A stretch of DNA of 64,000 bases from assembly GCF_016743815.1 (NCBI RefSeq), contig NZ_CP061037.1, forward strand, positions 62,001-126,000, read 5' to 3'. This DNA comes from Sphingomonas aliaeris (lineage in GTDB: Bacteria > Pseudomonadota > Alphaproteobacteria > Sphingomonadales > Sphingomonadaceae). Position numbers and translations under genes: made by a program. Shown here piece by piece: positions 45,961 through 55,600 of the stretch; the stretch's first letter is position 1, and the number at the start of each line of letters is the position of its first letter. The notes under the pieces are model-generated. The model did not search any database and was not told the origin of the DNA. It saw only the letters and a program-made list of their open reading frames with translations.

Positions 45961-46830
45961 GGAGCCAGTTCCTTTCGAGCGCGTCGGTCGCGCGATGGAA
46001 GTCGAGCAGCGCCAAAGGCGCGGTCTCGATGATGTGGTCGATCTCGGCCGGGGAAGGAGGCCGCGTTCGCGGATGAACTCGGTGATGCTGCCGGGGCGCG
46101 GCGTCGAACCGCGACGCCCAAGCACCGGCTTGCGCCAAAGGCCGTCGACGTTGCGGAGGCGCGGCTTGGCCCGTGCCTCCATCAGCACAATGACGCGCAG
46201 CTCCGGAATCGAAAGCTCCAGCACCTCGTCGGGCTTGATGCTGCCGCAAAAGAAGCAGCTCGATTTGGGCGGGACGGGCAGGCCGGCGCTCGCAATGCGT
46301 GCCTCGCAGTCGGCGCGAGACCAACCCCATTCCCGCAGAGGGTAGCGATAGGCGTAGCGAGGATCCTCGCACCCGATCGCGTGGTGATAACGCTGCGTGT
46401 CGCGTCCCGATGCGTCATAGCCGATCAGCTTCACGACGCGGCCGCCTGCGTTCCAGCAGCGGCGCGCCGGCTCCCACTTGGCGGTCCACGCATCTTGCGG
46501 GGCCGCCTTCCATTTCTGCGAGCAGGACCCCCCACCAAATACCACGGAGGGCAGCGTGGCGTTGGTGAGCATGTTCTCGGCTATGCCCGCATAGGGTGGC
46601 CAGTGTTTGAAGTTGCGGGGCTGGTAGCGGACGATTTCGGACGCGATGCCGCGCTCTGCCATCCACGCCCGGAACAGCGGGATGAAGGCATAGGTGTTCG
46701 ATTTCTCGGCGCCGAGATCGGCGAAGAGAACCATATCTATGGGCTCGCCGCGTTCGGCGAGCTCTACGATCATCGCGGTGGAATCGACGCCGGCACCCCA
46801 GGCGGCGATGACGGGCGGGCGATCAGCCAT
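45953..46830 (-). pseudogene. PP-loop (PAPS reductase/adenine nucleotide hydrolase-like) protein, frameshifted
   Basis: Starts MADRPPVIAAWGAGVDSTAM: a PP-loop (GAGVDST) at residues 12-18, then DMVLFADLGAEKSNTYAFIP and a zinc-like CFFCGSIKPDEVL. The end (SPAEIDHIIETAPLALLDFH, ERNWLHA) is in another frame stopping at 45953. One missing C near 46052-46057 explains it. About 292 residues if repaired. PP-loop proteins adenylate or reduce sulfur compounds and include DndC-type DNA-modification enzymes. A second PP-loop protein lies at 48355-49344. Confidence 0.75.
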
Positions 46831-47434
46831 TGGCCGCGTCCCTGACGACGATCGCGGCGTGGACGATGCGGTAGGCACGCTTGCGGAAGGCCGGGATGCG
46901 GCAGATCGCGCGGCTCTCCGGGTCGCGGAAAAGTGGCGTCTTGCCCTTGGGATTGGCGACGATCTCGAAGCGGGCGCGGTCGCTGCCGTCGCTGAAGCGC
47001 ATGGGCTCATCGAAGATGATGGTCTGGCCCGGCTTCGGGGTCGGCTTGGCCTGCTCCAGCTTGCGCTGGATGAGATTGGCGCGGCAGCGCGCGCGCCAAT
47101 CGACGGCGTATTCGCTGTGCGTGTCGGTGAGCGCGTCGAGGATCGAGGCGGGGCAGTCGCTCTCGCACGGTCCCATATGTTCGGTCATGTCTTTGTACCC
47201 AAAGACGTGACCGTCGGTAGAGCGGGGGTTGTGCTTGGTGAGGCACACGACCGCGAAGACCTCGCGATCCTTGTTGCTTTCAACGCGCTCACACGCGGCG
47301 TAATAGGTCGACCCGACCATGGACGAGGCGAGGACCGTGAGACGGTGATCCTCGTGCGAGTAGCTGAACTGGTTGTCGAGATAGGCGCGCGGGGTGGCGT
47401 GGCCGCCCATATCTCGCATGAAGAGCCAACCCAT
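46823..47434 (-). CDS. DUF6927 domain protein
   Basis: A 203-residue protein starting MGWLFMRDMGGHATPRAYLD, then SHEDHRLTVLASSMVGSTYY and ACERV. This N-terminal block is, from memory, the DUF6927 signature seen on alphaproteobacterial plasmids. DCPASILDALTDTHSEYAVD and a C-terminal basic region follow. GGGAGC precedes the start. The stop overlaps the PP-loop start. Confidence 0.65.
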   Translation of the reverse strand: MGWLFMRDMGGHATPRAYLDNQFSYSHEDHRLTVLASSMVGSTYYAACERVESNKDREVFAVVCLTKHNPRSTDGHVFGYKDMTEHMGPCESDCPASILDALTDTHSEYAVDWRARCRANLIQRKLEQAKPTPKPGQTIIFDEPMRFSDGSDRARFEIVANPKGKTPLFRDPESRAICRIPAFRKRAYRIVHAAIVVRDAANG

Positions 47435-47458
47435 GACGATGCTCCCGGGATTAGAGGA

Positions 47459-48094
47459 TCAGGCGGCAGCGGCGAGGCGCGGAGCGCCTACGTCGCCGAC
47501 GGTGGCTGCGAGCCGGCGCAGAAACGCGGCAGCGTCCAGCAACTCGGCGATCGGCGCGCGCTGGACGGGGCCAGCGTGTTCGCCGCCTCGGCAGCGGTTG
47601 AAGGTGATTTCACTGTCGGGGAGAAAGCTGTGCGGACGCACGCGGATCGACAAATCGGCGTGGCGCAGTTCGGTCGTGCCGTCGTCGGTGATACCGCCTG
47701 CGTCGGTGTTGATGCGGACGTCGTGTGCCGGGATCCCGATCGCCTCGGCGAGCGAAGCCAGAGCGAGGCGCGCCTGACGATGGAAGGTCCGCTTCGCCGC
47801 GGCGTCGCCGGCGACGCTGTTGCCGGCGATGGTGAGCAGAGCCGAGCCGGCGATGACGGTCATGCGGTCTTCCGCGCAGCGGAGCCGCAGATCGTTGGTG
47901 CTGGGCGCGTCGCGTTCAGCGACAGCGGCCAGGTTGCGGATCAGCAGGATGATCGACGCGTCGCGGTCGATCGGCTTGCCGGCGCGCCGGCAGTCGTCGA
48001 CGCCTGCGTTCAGAGCGTGGAGCGCCGCGGGGAGGGTGGTGAGTGCCTCGGGCGAAAGCGCCTCGTTGTGGCGGTAATGCGTGTCGTAGAACAT
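47459..48094 (-). CDS. Conserved plasmid protein, unknown function
   Basis: A 211-residue protein starting MFYDTHYRHNEALSPEALTT. Mostly helical and Ala-rich, with DRDASIILLIRNLAAVAERD and RLALASLAEAIGIPAHDVRI. No domain recognised. The 48094 start is preceded by AGGAGG. It lies 24 bases upstream of the DUF6927 gene in the same block. Confidence 0.6.
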   Translation of the reverse strand: MFYDTHYRHNEALSPEALTTLPAALHALNAGVDDCRRAGKPIDRDASIILLIRNLAAVAERDAPSTNDLRLRCAEDRMTVIAGSALLTIAGNSVAGDAAAKRTFHRQARLALASLAEAIGIPAHDVRINTDAGGITDDGTTELRHADLSIRVRPHSFLPDSEITFNRCRGGEHAGPVQRAPIAELLDAAAFLRRLAATVGDVGAPRLAAAA

Positions 48095-48128
48095 GGCCGA
48101 ACCTCCTGAGCGCCAGGGCGCGCCCAAA

Positions 48129-48141
48129 AGGCCGAAGGCTT
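48129..48141 (-). repeat. AGCC-TTC-GGCC hairpin motif
   Basis: Second copy of the recurrent short hairpin, 35 bases upstream of the 48094 start and flanked by GAGGGGAGG on the minus strand. Role unknown. Confidence 0.4.
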
Positions 48142-48167
48142 CCTCCCCTCTCTTGGAGGGCCGATGG

Positions 48168-48377
48168 TCACAGCATCAGGCCCGCAGGATCGGTCGAGCG
48201 TGACGCTGCGTCGTATCCGTTCTGCCAAGCCGTGCGGAGCTTGCTCCCTCGGCGGTAATGGCAACGGTCGTTGCCCATGACGAAGCAGCGCCATCCCGAT
48301 TTCTCTGCTTCCCACAGCGGATCTTCCGGGCCGGGAGCCAGGAGCCGCATGAGGTCAAAGCGGCGCAGCGACTTCAT
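48168..48377 (-). CDS. Small plasmid protein
   Basis: A 69-residue ORF: MKSLRRFDLMRLLAPGPEDP, WEAEKSGWRCFVMGNDRCHY, ending STDPAGLML. The Trp/Tyr/Arg-rich middle looks protein-like. It overlaps the end of the second PP-loop gene by 23 bases. No family recognised. Confidence 0.5.
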   Translation of the reverse strand: MKSLRRFDLMRLLAPGPEDPLWEAEKSGWRCFVMGNDRCHYRRGSKLRTAWQNGYDAASRSTDPAGLML

Positions 48378-49344
48378 GGCGGACCTGCATGGTCGCCGAA
48401 GGCGCCGGCAGGGGTGTCCAACGATCCGCAAGGATCGGAAGACACCACGTCGGATCGTCCGCCTGGGCGAGTTCGTCCGGGTTAATCAGCGCGGCCGGGA
48501 AGGGCGTGCCGCGCTCGGCGAGCTGCGATACGCTAAGCGAGCGATGGATGGTCTTTCCGCTCGCCGCCTCGCAGGTGGCGACGCGCTGGAAAGCGGCTGG
48601 GAAGACGAGGCGAAGCGTCGCCCATTGGGCGGGGGAGCCGAAGATACACGCACGGCAGGATAGCCGGCCCCATCCCAGGACGTAGGCCGGGTGGGGCCGG
48701 ATCCGCGAACGCGCGATCAAATCCCACACCTGCCGCTCGGTCCAGTCGTGGACCGGACGCCAATGGTCGACGGCGCGAGCGAGCGTGGACGTGCGGTGCG
48801 GCTCGAAGGCCGCATAGCGCGCGCGGGACGGGCTTTCCTCGGCGCGCTCGCCGGTTATGACGAGCGTGCGGCCGTCAAGGAAGCGTGACTGATTGCGGAC
48901 CGCAGCCGCGAGGACGTCGATCTTCAGCGCGGGGCTGCACCAGCGCACCCGAAGATCGGGAGACGTCTGGGGAAAGAGCCCGCGCGTGCCGGCAGGGCCG
49001 TTACCTCCGGCACGGCCGATGCCGGTCGGCGTCTCAAACGCGATCGGCGCGGTCGGCGCGTCGTCGCGCGCCAGTTCGCGCGCGAAGCCGCCCTCGCGCC
49101 ACGAGACGTAGAGCGCAATGCCGAAATGCTCGGCGATCGCGCGGACATAGCCGGGCGTGCAAGGCCAATCCATGAAGGTCGGGCCGTGGCCATCGACATC
49201 ATGATGGTGCAGCTCGATGGCGTGCGGGGGCACGCCGAGGCTGAGGAGGTGCAGGAGGACGGCAAGGCTGTCCTTGCCGCCACTGAACGCCACGACGAAG
49301 CGCCGGTAGGCGCCAAGGTCGGGGCGGGCGGCCTGCCCGGTCAT
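48355..49344 (-). CDS. PP-loop PAPS reductase-family protein
   Basis: A 329-residue protein with the PP-loop FSGGKDSLAVLLHLL at residues 20-34, then HHHDVDGHGPTFMDWPCTPG and VRWCSPALKIDV. GERAEESPSRARYAAFEP and CRACIFGSPAQW complete the PAPS-reductase/DndC-like core with possible metal cysteines. No dnd or sulfate-assimilation genes lie nearby, so a role in sulfur assimilation is unlikely; nucleic-acid or antirestriction chemistry is a guess. ATGA overlap with ardC couples the two genes. Confidence 0.8.
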   Translation of the reverse strand: MTGQAARPDLGAYRRFVVAFSGGKDSLAVLLHLLSLGVPPHAIELHHHDVDGHGPTFMDWPCTPGYVRAIAEHFGIALYVSWREGGFARELARDDAPTAPIAFETPTGIGRAGGNGPAGTRGLFPQTSPDLRVRWCSPALKIDVLAAAVRNQSRFLDGRTLVITGERAEESPSRARYAAFEPHRTSTLARAVDHWRPVHDWTERQVWDLIARSRIRPHPAYVLGWGRLSCRACIFGSPAQWATLRLVFPAAFQRVATCEAASGKTIHRSLSVSQLAERGTPFPAALINPDELAQADDPTWCLPILADRWTPLPAPSATMQVRHEVAAPL

Positions 49345-50264
49345 GCCGCTTCACGAATTTGATCCTCGGGCTCGGCCGAGACGTCGAGGCCCGTCGCGCG
49401 GAGCAGGTAGCCGGCTGCGACTTCGGCCTTGGCGGCTGCGGTCATGATCGCGCGGCTGTCCTTGCGCAGGACCTTCAACCACGAGCCGATATACGCGGCG
49501 TGGTCGTCCATGTGCGAGGTCGGTAGGCCGAGATCGGCACCGAGCAGCGCGGAGGTCATCTCGGCGCACAGCTCCTCGAACGCGTAAGCGTCGTCGCCGA
49601 AACGCTTCCCAAAGGTGCGATCGAGGCGGTCGGGATGGCCGCTCCAATGGCCCGCCTCATGAGCGAGCGTCGAGGCCCAATAGGCGCGGGTCGAGAACAG
49701 CTCGACGGGCGGCATGGTGATGCTGTCGGCGATGCGGTCGTAGAACGCGCGATCGCCGCGCATCTGGAGCTTCGCCGGCAGCGCGTCGATGAAGCGCTGC
49801 GCGCGGTCGGGAAGTTGGTCAGCGGGAGGGACGATGCTGACCGGGCTCGGGTGGTATTCCGGCGAAAGACCGTCGATCTGGTCGCAGTTGAACACGGCGT
49901 AGGAGCGCAGCACGCGGCGCATCTCGTCGGTGCTATCGCCGGTGACGACGGACTCGACGGTCTTGCTGTAGGATTTGTAGAAGATGGCGATCTGCGAGCG
50001 CTCGCCCTCGCGGACCTGGCCGCCAAGCGCCTGCGCCTGCTTGTACGTCATCCAGGTGCGCGAGTTGTAGCCAGCGCTCTCGGCGCACAGCCACAGCCAG
50101 AAGCAGTTGATGCCCTTGTAGGGTTCGCCGGTCGCGCGCAGCGGACGGCCGCCAAGGCCGGGGCGCCATGGCTTGACCCAAGGGCGCACACCCGATTCCA
50201 GCTTGTCGATGATGGTATTGGTGATGATGTCGGCAGGCGACAGCTTGTCGTTGGTCTGTGCCAT
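49341..50264 (-). CDS. ardC: ArdC-like antirestriction protein
   Basis: A 307-residue protein. The N-terminal single-stranded-DNA-binding domain has ADIITNTIIDKLESGVRPWV, KPWRPG and PYKGINCFWLWL. The C-terminal zincin-like metallopeptidase domain has the HExxH site in STLAHEAGHWSGHPDRLDR (residues ~205-223) and AFEELCAEMTSALL. ArdC coats incoming plasmid DNA and blocks restriction. It starts after GGAGAACG. The PP-loop gene follows with an ATGA overlap. Confidence 0.9.
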   Translation of the reverse strand: MAQTNDKLSPADIITNTIIDKLESGVRPWVKPWRPGLGGRPLRATGEPYKGINCFWLWLCAESAGYNSRTWMTYKQAQALGGQVREGERSQIAIFYKSYSKTVESVVTGDSTDEMRRVLRSYAVFNCDQIDGLSPEYHPSPVSIVPPADQLPDRAQRFIDALPAKLQMRGDRAFYDRIADSITMPPVELFSTRAYWASTLAHEAGHWSGHPDRLDRTFGKRFGDDAYAFEELCAEMTSALLGADLGLPTSHMDDHAAYIGSWLKVLRKDSRAIMTAAAKAEVAAGYLLRATGLDVSAEPEDQIREAA

Positions 50265-50405
50265 GACACGTTCTCCTGATCTGGTTGAGGCAACCCGCGT
50301 CAGCTTCCTCCCCTCTGGAAAGGGCGGTGCCGGGTCACAAAAAGAGGGGCGACATTCGCGAAGAGTGCCGCCCCCAGTCGCCTCGAACTGCGTGGGAGGG
50401 AGGAG

Positions 50406-52508
50406 CTAGGCCGCCTCGCTCAGATGTTGGCCATCCTCCTGATCGTGGTCAGCGCCATCATCGTCGATGTCGTCGCCGGCGTCGCTGTCGGCATCGACGT
50501 CAGTGTCGGTGTCGGTGTCCTCGTCCTCGTCGAGGTCCGTGCCGCTCTCGTCGTCGACGAAGCTGGAGCGGAGCGCCGTCCTGGCGGGTTTCTCAACCGC
50601 GTCGAAGCGCATCGCCTCGGGCAACCAGGCGGTCGCCTTCTCGCGGATCTCGGCCTCGACAATGCCCTGACCGTTGCAGAGCGACGAGCAGGTTGCGGCA
50701 AGGTCGCCCTTCTTGGCGTCCTTGTAGCGGCCGCGCAGGATCGGCCCGCCAATCTCCTCGAGCGCTTCCAGCATGACGCCCTTCTTGACGCGGCCGAAGA
50801 AGTTCTCGGCCGTCGGGCGCCACCAATTCTCGACCTGGATGTCGAGGAGGCGGCCGAGATGGTCGTGGAAGCCGTTGCTGCGATAGCCCTCGGCGACGTT
50901 GAGCGTCGGTTCGAGAGTTCGTGCTATCGAGTATGCAACCCATGCGCCCCGGGCCTCGTCATCGAGCGCCCGGAAGGCGTCGAACCGTTCGGTCATGGTC
51001 TTGTGGCCCGCCCAGCTTGTGTCGAGCCGCTGGCGCTGGTCGTCGATGGTCTGCGACGCCATCGAACCCTCGTCGCGGAAGGCGAAGATCGGGAAGGCGG
51101 CTGCACCCGACTTCAGTGTCGAGTGATTGGGGATGTAGCTCTGCTCGAACACGACATTCTGGGCCATGAGGAAGATAGTCAGGTCGAGCGCCATCGAGGG
51201 ATCGCTGGCGAGGTGCGCAACGAGGATCTGGCGGCGCTGGGTCGCCAGTTCGTCGATCAGCGTCGCGCTCAGCTTCGGCCCCTGATCGGATTCGCCGGCA
51301 TCACCGTCACCGGCTGCGCCGCCCGACGCCTTGGGAGGTGCGTCGGGGTCGACAACCGGCTTCTCGCTGAACAGGCCGGTGTGAACGCGGGGCTCGCCGT
51401 CACCGCCGATATAGACGAACGTGCCGATCTGCGCCTTTACCGCTGGATCGATCTCGTGACGGGCATCGTCAATCGCTTCCAGCTCGCGCTCGATCGCCTC
51501 GATACGCGCGGTCGCAGTCTCGGCCTCGGCGCTGCCGTCGGGCAGTTCCTGCTCGAGCTGGTCGACCAGGGCGTCGTTCTCAGCCGACAGCGCCTCGACA
51601 CGCGCGGTTTCCTCCTCGGTGAGCGCACGCGCGGGGGCGTGAAACTCGTGGAGCTGGTTCGCGACATCGTAGGGGACGTGCGTGGCCGCGATCGGGGTGA
51701 CGAAGGCGAGGCCCTCGGCCTGCGCCAGTTCGGCCGCGGCCGCTTCCAGCTTCTTGGCCGCGAGCGTTTCGATCAGGTCGACGTCGATCCAGTTCTCGTC
51801 GCCCTCGGTCGCGAAGAGGTCGCCCTCGATGCGACCGCCTGCGGCGACATAGGCATCGCGACCAACGAAGCGAGCCTTGGCGTCGTTCGCCTTGACCGTG
51901 CCATTGAGGATGGCGCGCCGGATGTTGTCGGGGTTGTCGCCGTAGTACGAGCTGTTCATCTGGGTGAACACGCGGGCCTGCCGGTCGACGTCGGTGGTGA
52001 CGGCGTATGCCTGGGCAACGCCGAGCGTGATCTCGCCTGCGGCGAGTGCCTCGAAGACGCACGGCGCCAGCTCGGCGAGGCGCACGCGCTGCTCGACAAA
52101 GCGGGTGGTGACGCCCTGACGCTTGGCGACGTCCTCGGCGGTCATGCCCTTCTGGATCAGGAAGTTGAACGCGGTGCATTCATCGGCCGGATTCATCGGC
52201 ACGCGCTGGAAGTTCTCGGCGAGGCTCGCCTCGATCGAATTGTCATCGTCGCCGAGCACGAGGACGGGGACGGTGTGGTCAGCGGGGAGGGTGCCCTGCT
52301 CGATCAGGAGCTGGAGTGCGCGCAAGCGGCGACCGCCCGCCTTCACGGTGAACGTACCCGCCTTCTTGAGCGGGGTGACGATCAGGTTCTGCAACAGCCC
52401 CTGGGCTGCGATGTTGGCGGCGAGGGTGTCGATGCCGGCATCGCGGTTCGACTTGCGCACATTGTCCTTCGACAGCGACAGGTTCTTGACCTTCACGGAC
52501 TGGATCAT
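50406..52508 (-). CDS. Large ParB/RepB-family protein
   Basis: A 700-residue protein. The N-terminal ParB-type nuclease/CTPase domain has NLSLSKDNVRKSNRD, then VKAGGRRLRALQLL (residues ~55-68) and SLAENFQRVPMNPADE. An HTH follows (MTAEDVAKRQGVTTRFVEQR). The middle is charged coiled coil, and the C-terminus is a very acidic tail. ParB homologues this long are plasmid-specific; whether it is the partition protein is unclear, because parA lies 21 kb away. It could be a replication or gene-regulation factor. Confidence 0.82.
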   Translation of the reverse strand: MIQSVKVKNLSLSKDNVRKSNRDAGIDTLAANIAAQGLLQNLIVTPLKKAGTFTVKAGGRRLRALQLLIEQGTLPADHTVPVLVLGDDDNSIEASLAENFQRVPMNPADECTAFNFLIQKGMTAEDVAKRQGVTTRFVEQRVRLAELAPCVFEALAAGEITLGVAQAYAVTTDVDRQARVFTQMNSSYYGDNPDNIRRAILNGTVKANDAKARFVGRDAYVAAGGRIEGDLFATEGDENWIDVDLIETLAAKKLEAAAAELAQAEGLAFVTPIAATHVPYDVANQLHEFHAPARALTEEETARVEALSAENDALVDQLEQELPDGSAEAETATARIEAIERELEAIDDARHEIDPAVKAQIGTFVYIGGDGEPRVHTGLFSEKPVVDPDAPPKASGGAAGDGDAGESDQGPKLSATLIDELATQRRQILVAHLASDPSMALDLTIFLMAQNVVFEQSYIPNHSTLKSGAAAFPIFAFRDEGSMASQTIDDQRQRLDTSWAGHKTMTERFDAFRALDDEARGAWVAYSIARTLEPTLNVAEGYRSNGFHDHLGRLLDIQVENWWRPTAENFFGRVKKGVMLEALEEIGGPILRGRYKDAKKGDLAATCSSLCNGQGIVEAEIREKATAWLPEAMRFDAVEKPARTALRSSFVDDESGTDLDEDEDTDTDTDVDADSDAGDDIDDDGADHDQEDGQHLSEAA

Positions 52509-52580
52509 CGGTCATACTCCATTCGGGGATCAGCGCAGCCGTTCCGACGGTCACGCAAGCCTGGTTCTCCAAGCTCAAAA

Positions 52581-52591
52581 AGCCGAAGGCT
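52581..52591 (-). repeat. AGCC-TTC-GGCT hairpin motif with T-run
   Basis: Third copy. On the minus strand it reads GAGCCTTCGGCTTTTT after a GGGAGGGAGG tract, after the strawberry-notch stop and 73 bases before the ParB-like start. The T-run makes this copy look like a short intrinsic terminator. Confidence 0.5.
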
Positions 52592-52633
52592 CCCTCCCTC
52601 CCTTTGATCGAGCGGGAGGAAGTCCTTGATTCG

Positions 52634-55600
52634 TCAGGCGGTGATGCGGTCGATCACGGTCGCGGCGGTCGCAACGGGCACGAACATCCGCGTCTTGTGC
52701 TGGATGATCTCGGTGAAGCAGCCGGCCGCCTTCAGCTCGGCAAGCCGCGTGTGCGGCCAATCGAGCAATTCGAGACGCTGTTGGCCAGCGACCAGGCTGC
52801 GCTTCAGCCGGTACGCGCCCACGGCCGCGATCTCGCCGCTGGTGATGACGTGCTTGGCGGTTTCGGCGCCCGACACGGTGATCAAGGCGTCCGCGAGTTT
52901 GGATACCAACGGGGCAGGGACGATGCGGCCGAGGAAGGACTCGCCGTCATCGGTGTTGAGACGCCAGACCTGGACGTGATCGTCTGGCAGGCGATCCCAC
53001 ACCGGCAGGAGCAGGCCGGTGACGAGGTATAGCGTGCTGGTGCGAGTCTTGCCCGACATCTCCTCGACCTCGGCCTGCCACAGGGCGGCGAACTCATCGT
53101 CGCTCGCCTCCTCCCACATCGTGTCGACGAGAAGATCCTGCCGCATCCGCTCGCTGCGGGTCGGGCGGACCAGCTCGTAGCGGCGCACAATTTCGCCGTC
53201 GTCGTCCGTCAGCGAGTAGGTGCTGCACCGGATCGCGGCCTTGCCCGACTTCCGGTTCACCATCGGCCGTGCATCGTCGCCGAGGATCCTGAGCGCGCGA
53301 TCGAGCGCGAGCGGCTTGTAGCGTTCCTCGGTTTCGAGCCGAAGGATCTCGGTCTCGGCGCCGCTGGTCTGGTCGCGCCGGATGACCGTGCGATCGAGAA
53401 TGGTAATGCGCTCGGCGTTGATGCTCTCGACGCCCAGATCGAGCGTCCCGGCTTCCTTCGCCGCCTCGATCCGCGCCTCGATCAGACCAAGATACTCGTC
53501 GAAGATCGCGTTCTGGAGCGCGATGCGCAGCGCCAGGATGCGGTTGAGCCAGCGCTGGATGGGCGGCAGGTCTTCCTTCAGACCGCCCCCTTCGCCCTCC
53601 AGCTCGAGGCCGGTGAGCTTCTGGAACTGGTCGAGCGTGATCGAGCGCAGCTTGCCATCGGCGAGCAGGCGGAACCACTGTTCGAGCGATTCCTTGGCAT
53701 AATCGCTTTCGAGATTGTCGCGCGGATCGAACAGGCCCTGTCCGCCCGTCTGCCGCTGGCCACGCGTGAGCGCGCCAAGGCTGTCCAGCCGGCGCGCGAT
53801 CGTCGAGATGAAGCGGCGTTCGCCCCGGCAGTCGGTCGACACCGGCCGGAATAGCGGCGCGGTCGCCTGATGGGTGCGATGCGTGCGGCCGAGCCCCTGG
53901 ATGGCGGCGTCAGCGCGCCAGCCCGGCTCGAGGAGATAGTGGTTGCGACGCGTCTGGTTCTCGCACGTCAGACTGGCGTGATAGCTGCGGCCGGTGCCGC
54001 CAGCATCGGAGAAGATCAGGATCTTCTTGGCACCGCGCATGAAAGCGTCCGTCTCGGCGAGATTGGTGCGCGGGCTGCGGCTCTCGACGCGCTGGCGACC
54101 GTGCGCGTCCATGATGACGCGCCGACTGCGGCCCGTCACCTCGGCTACGGCATCGGTGCCGAAATGCCCGATGATATGATCGAGGGCCGAGCCGACGACG
54201 GGGAGAGCGCAAAGCTGCTCGACCAGGTTGTCGCGCATGTCGAGCGCTTCCTGGCTGAACACGGGCCGGCCGTTCTCATCCGACATCGGTTCGGAGCGGG
54301 TCTTGCCGGTGTCATCGACATAGGTCTTCATCTGCCCGACTGGGAAGGCGGCCGTCAGGTACGACATGACGAACTCGCGCGGGGACAGCTCGATGTCGAG
54401 GTTGGCACGTTCCTCGACCGTGAGCGCGGCCAGCGCCCGGTTGAGCATGGCCTCGGACGTCGAGACGAGTTGGATCACGACGCTCTCGCCGCCCGCGAGA
54501 TCGGCCCGGATCGCGGGGATCAAGGCAGGCAGCTTCATGCCGATCAAGAGTTGGCAGAAGAACCGCTGCTTGGTGGACTCGAAGATCGACAGCGCGGCCG
54601 CTTTGGCGCCGCTGTTGTAGGTGTCCTTCGAGAAGCTGTCGGTAACGCGGGTCGCGTCCAGTGCCGCGCGCACGTTCGCGTGGATGATCGCCCAAGCGTC
54701 GGCATAGGCGTCGTACACCTCGATCTGGTCGGGGGTCAGGTTGTGGTTGAGGATGTCGTACTCGACGCCGGCGAAGCTTAGGGCGCGAGCGACATAGAGA
54801 CCCTGCATCTTGAGGTCGCGAGCGATCAGCTCCATCGCCGCGATCCCGCCACGGCGCAGACTGTCAACGAAGGTCCGGCGATCGGCGAACGCCGTGCCCG
54901 GACCCCACAGCCCGAGCCGGGTCGCGTAGGCGAGGTTGTTGACGTCGGACGCGCCGGTCGCGGACACGTAGAGGACGCGGGCGCGGGGCAGGAGGTTCTG
55001 CAGGCGGACACCGGCGATCCCCTGATCCGATCCATCCTTGGTGCCGAAGCGGCCTTCGCCGCCTGCGACACCGGCCATCTCGTGCGCCTCGTCGAACACG
55101 ACCATGCCGTCATAGTCGTCGCCGACCCATTCGAGGATCTGCTGGAGCCGGGTGCCCTTGTCGCCGCGATTGGAGCGGAGCGTCGCATAGGTGAGGAAGA
55201 GGATGCCTTCACCGGCGCCGATCGGGGTGCCGAGCTTCCACTGGTTGAGGTGCTGGATGTCGAGCGCGAGACCGCCAACGGCGGTCCAGTCGCGACGCGC
55301 GTCCTCGAGCAGGGTCTCGGTCTTAGAGATCCAGATGTGCTTGCGGCGACCGCGTAGCCACTGGTCGAGGATGATCGCGGCGACCTGGCGGCCCTTTCCG
55401 GCGCCGGTGCCGTCGCCGAGGAAGAAGCCGGTCCGGTAGGGACGGCCTTCCTCATCGGGCGTGAGCGAGAGCCCTTCCTCGACCGGCTTGAACCGACCGG
55501 GAATATCGCGCTCGAACGCGTCCCCGGCATAGATCAGCGTCTCGAGCTGGGCGTCGGAGAGCGTCTTCGCGTCGACGACTGACTGCGAGAGGGTAGGGAC

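Noticed and set aside
48355..49344. Dnd phosphorothioation system
   Set aside because: The PP-loop proteins resemble DndC in core motifs, but no DndB, DndD or DndE gene lies nearby.
50424..52607. 727-codon plus-strand ORF opposite the ParB-like gene
   Set aside because: Val/Gly/Asp/Arg-rich antisense frame with no domain; the opposite strand has the ParB GRR and HTH motifs.
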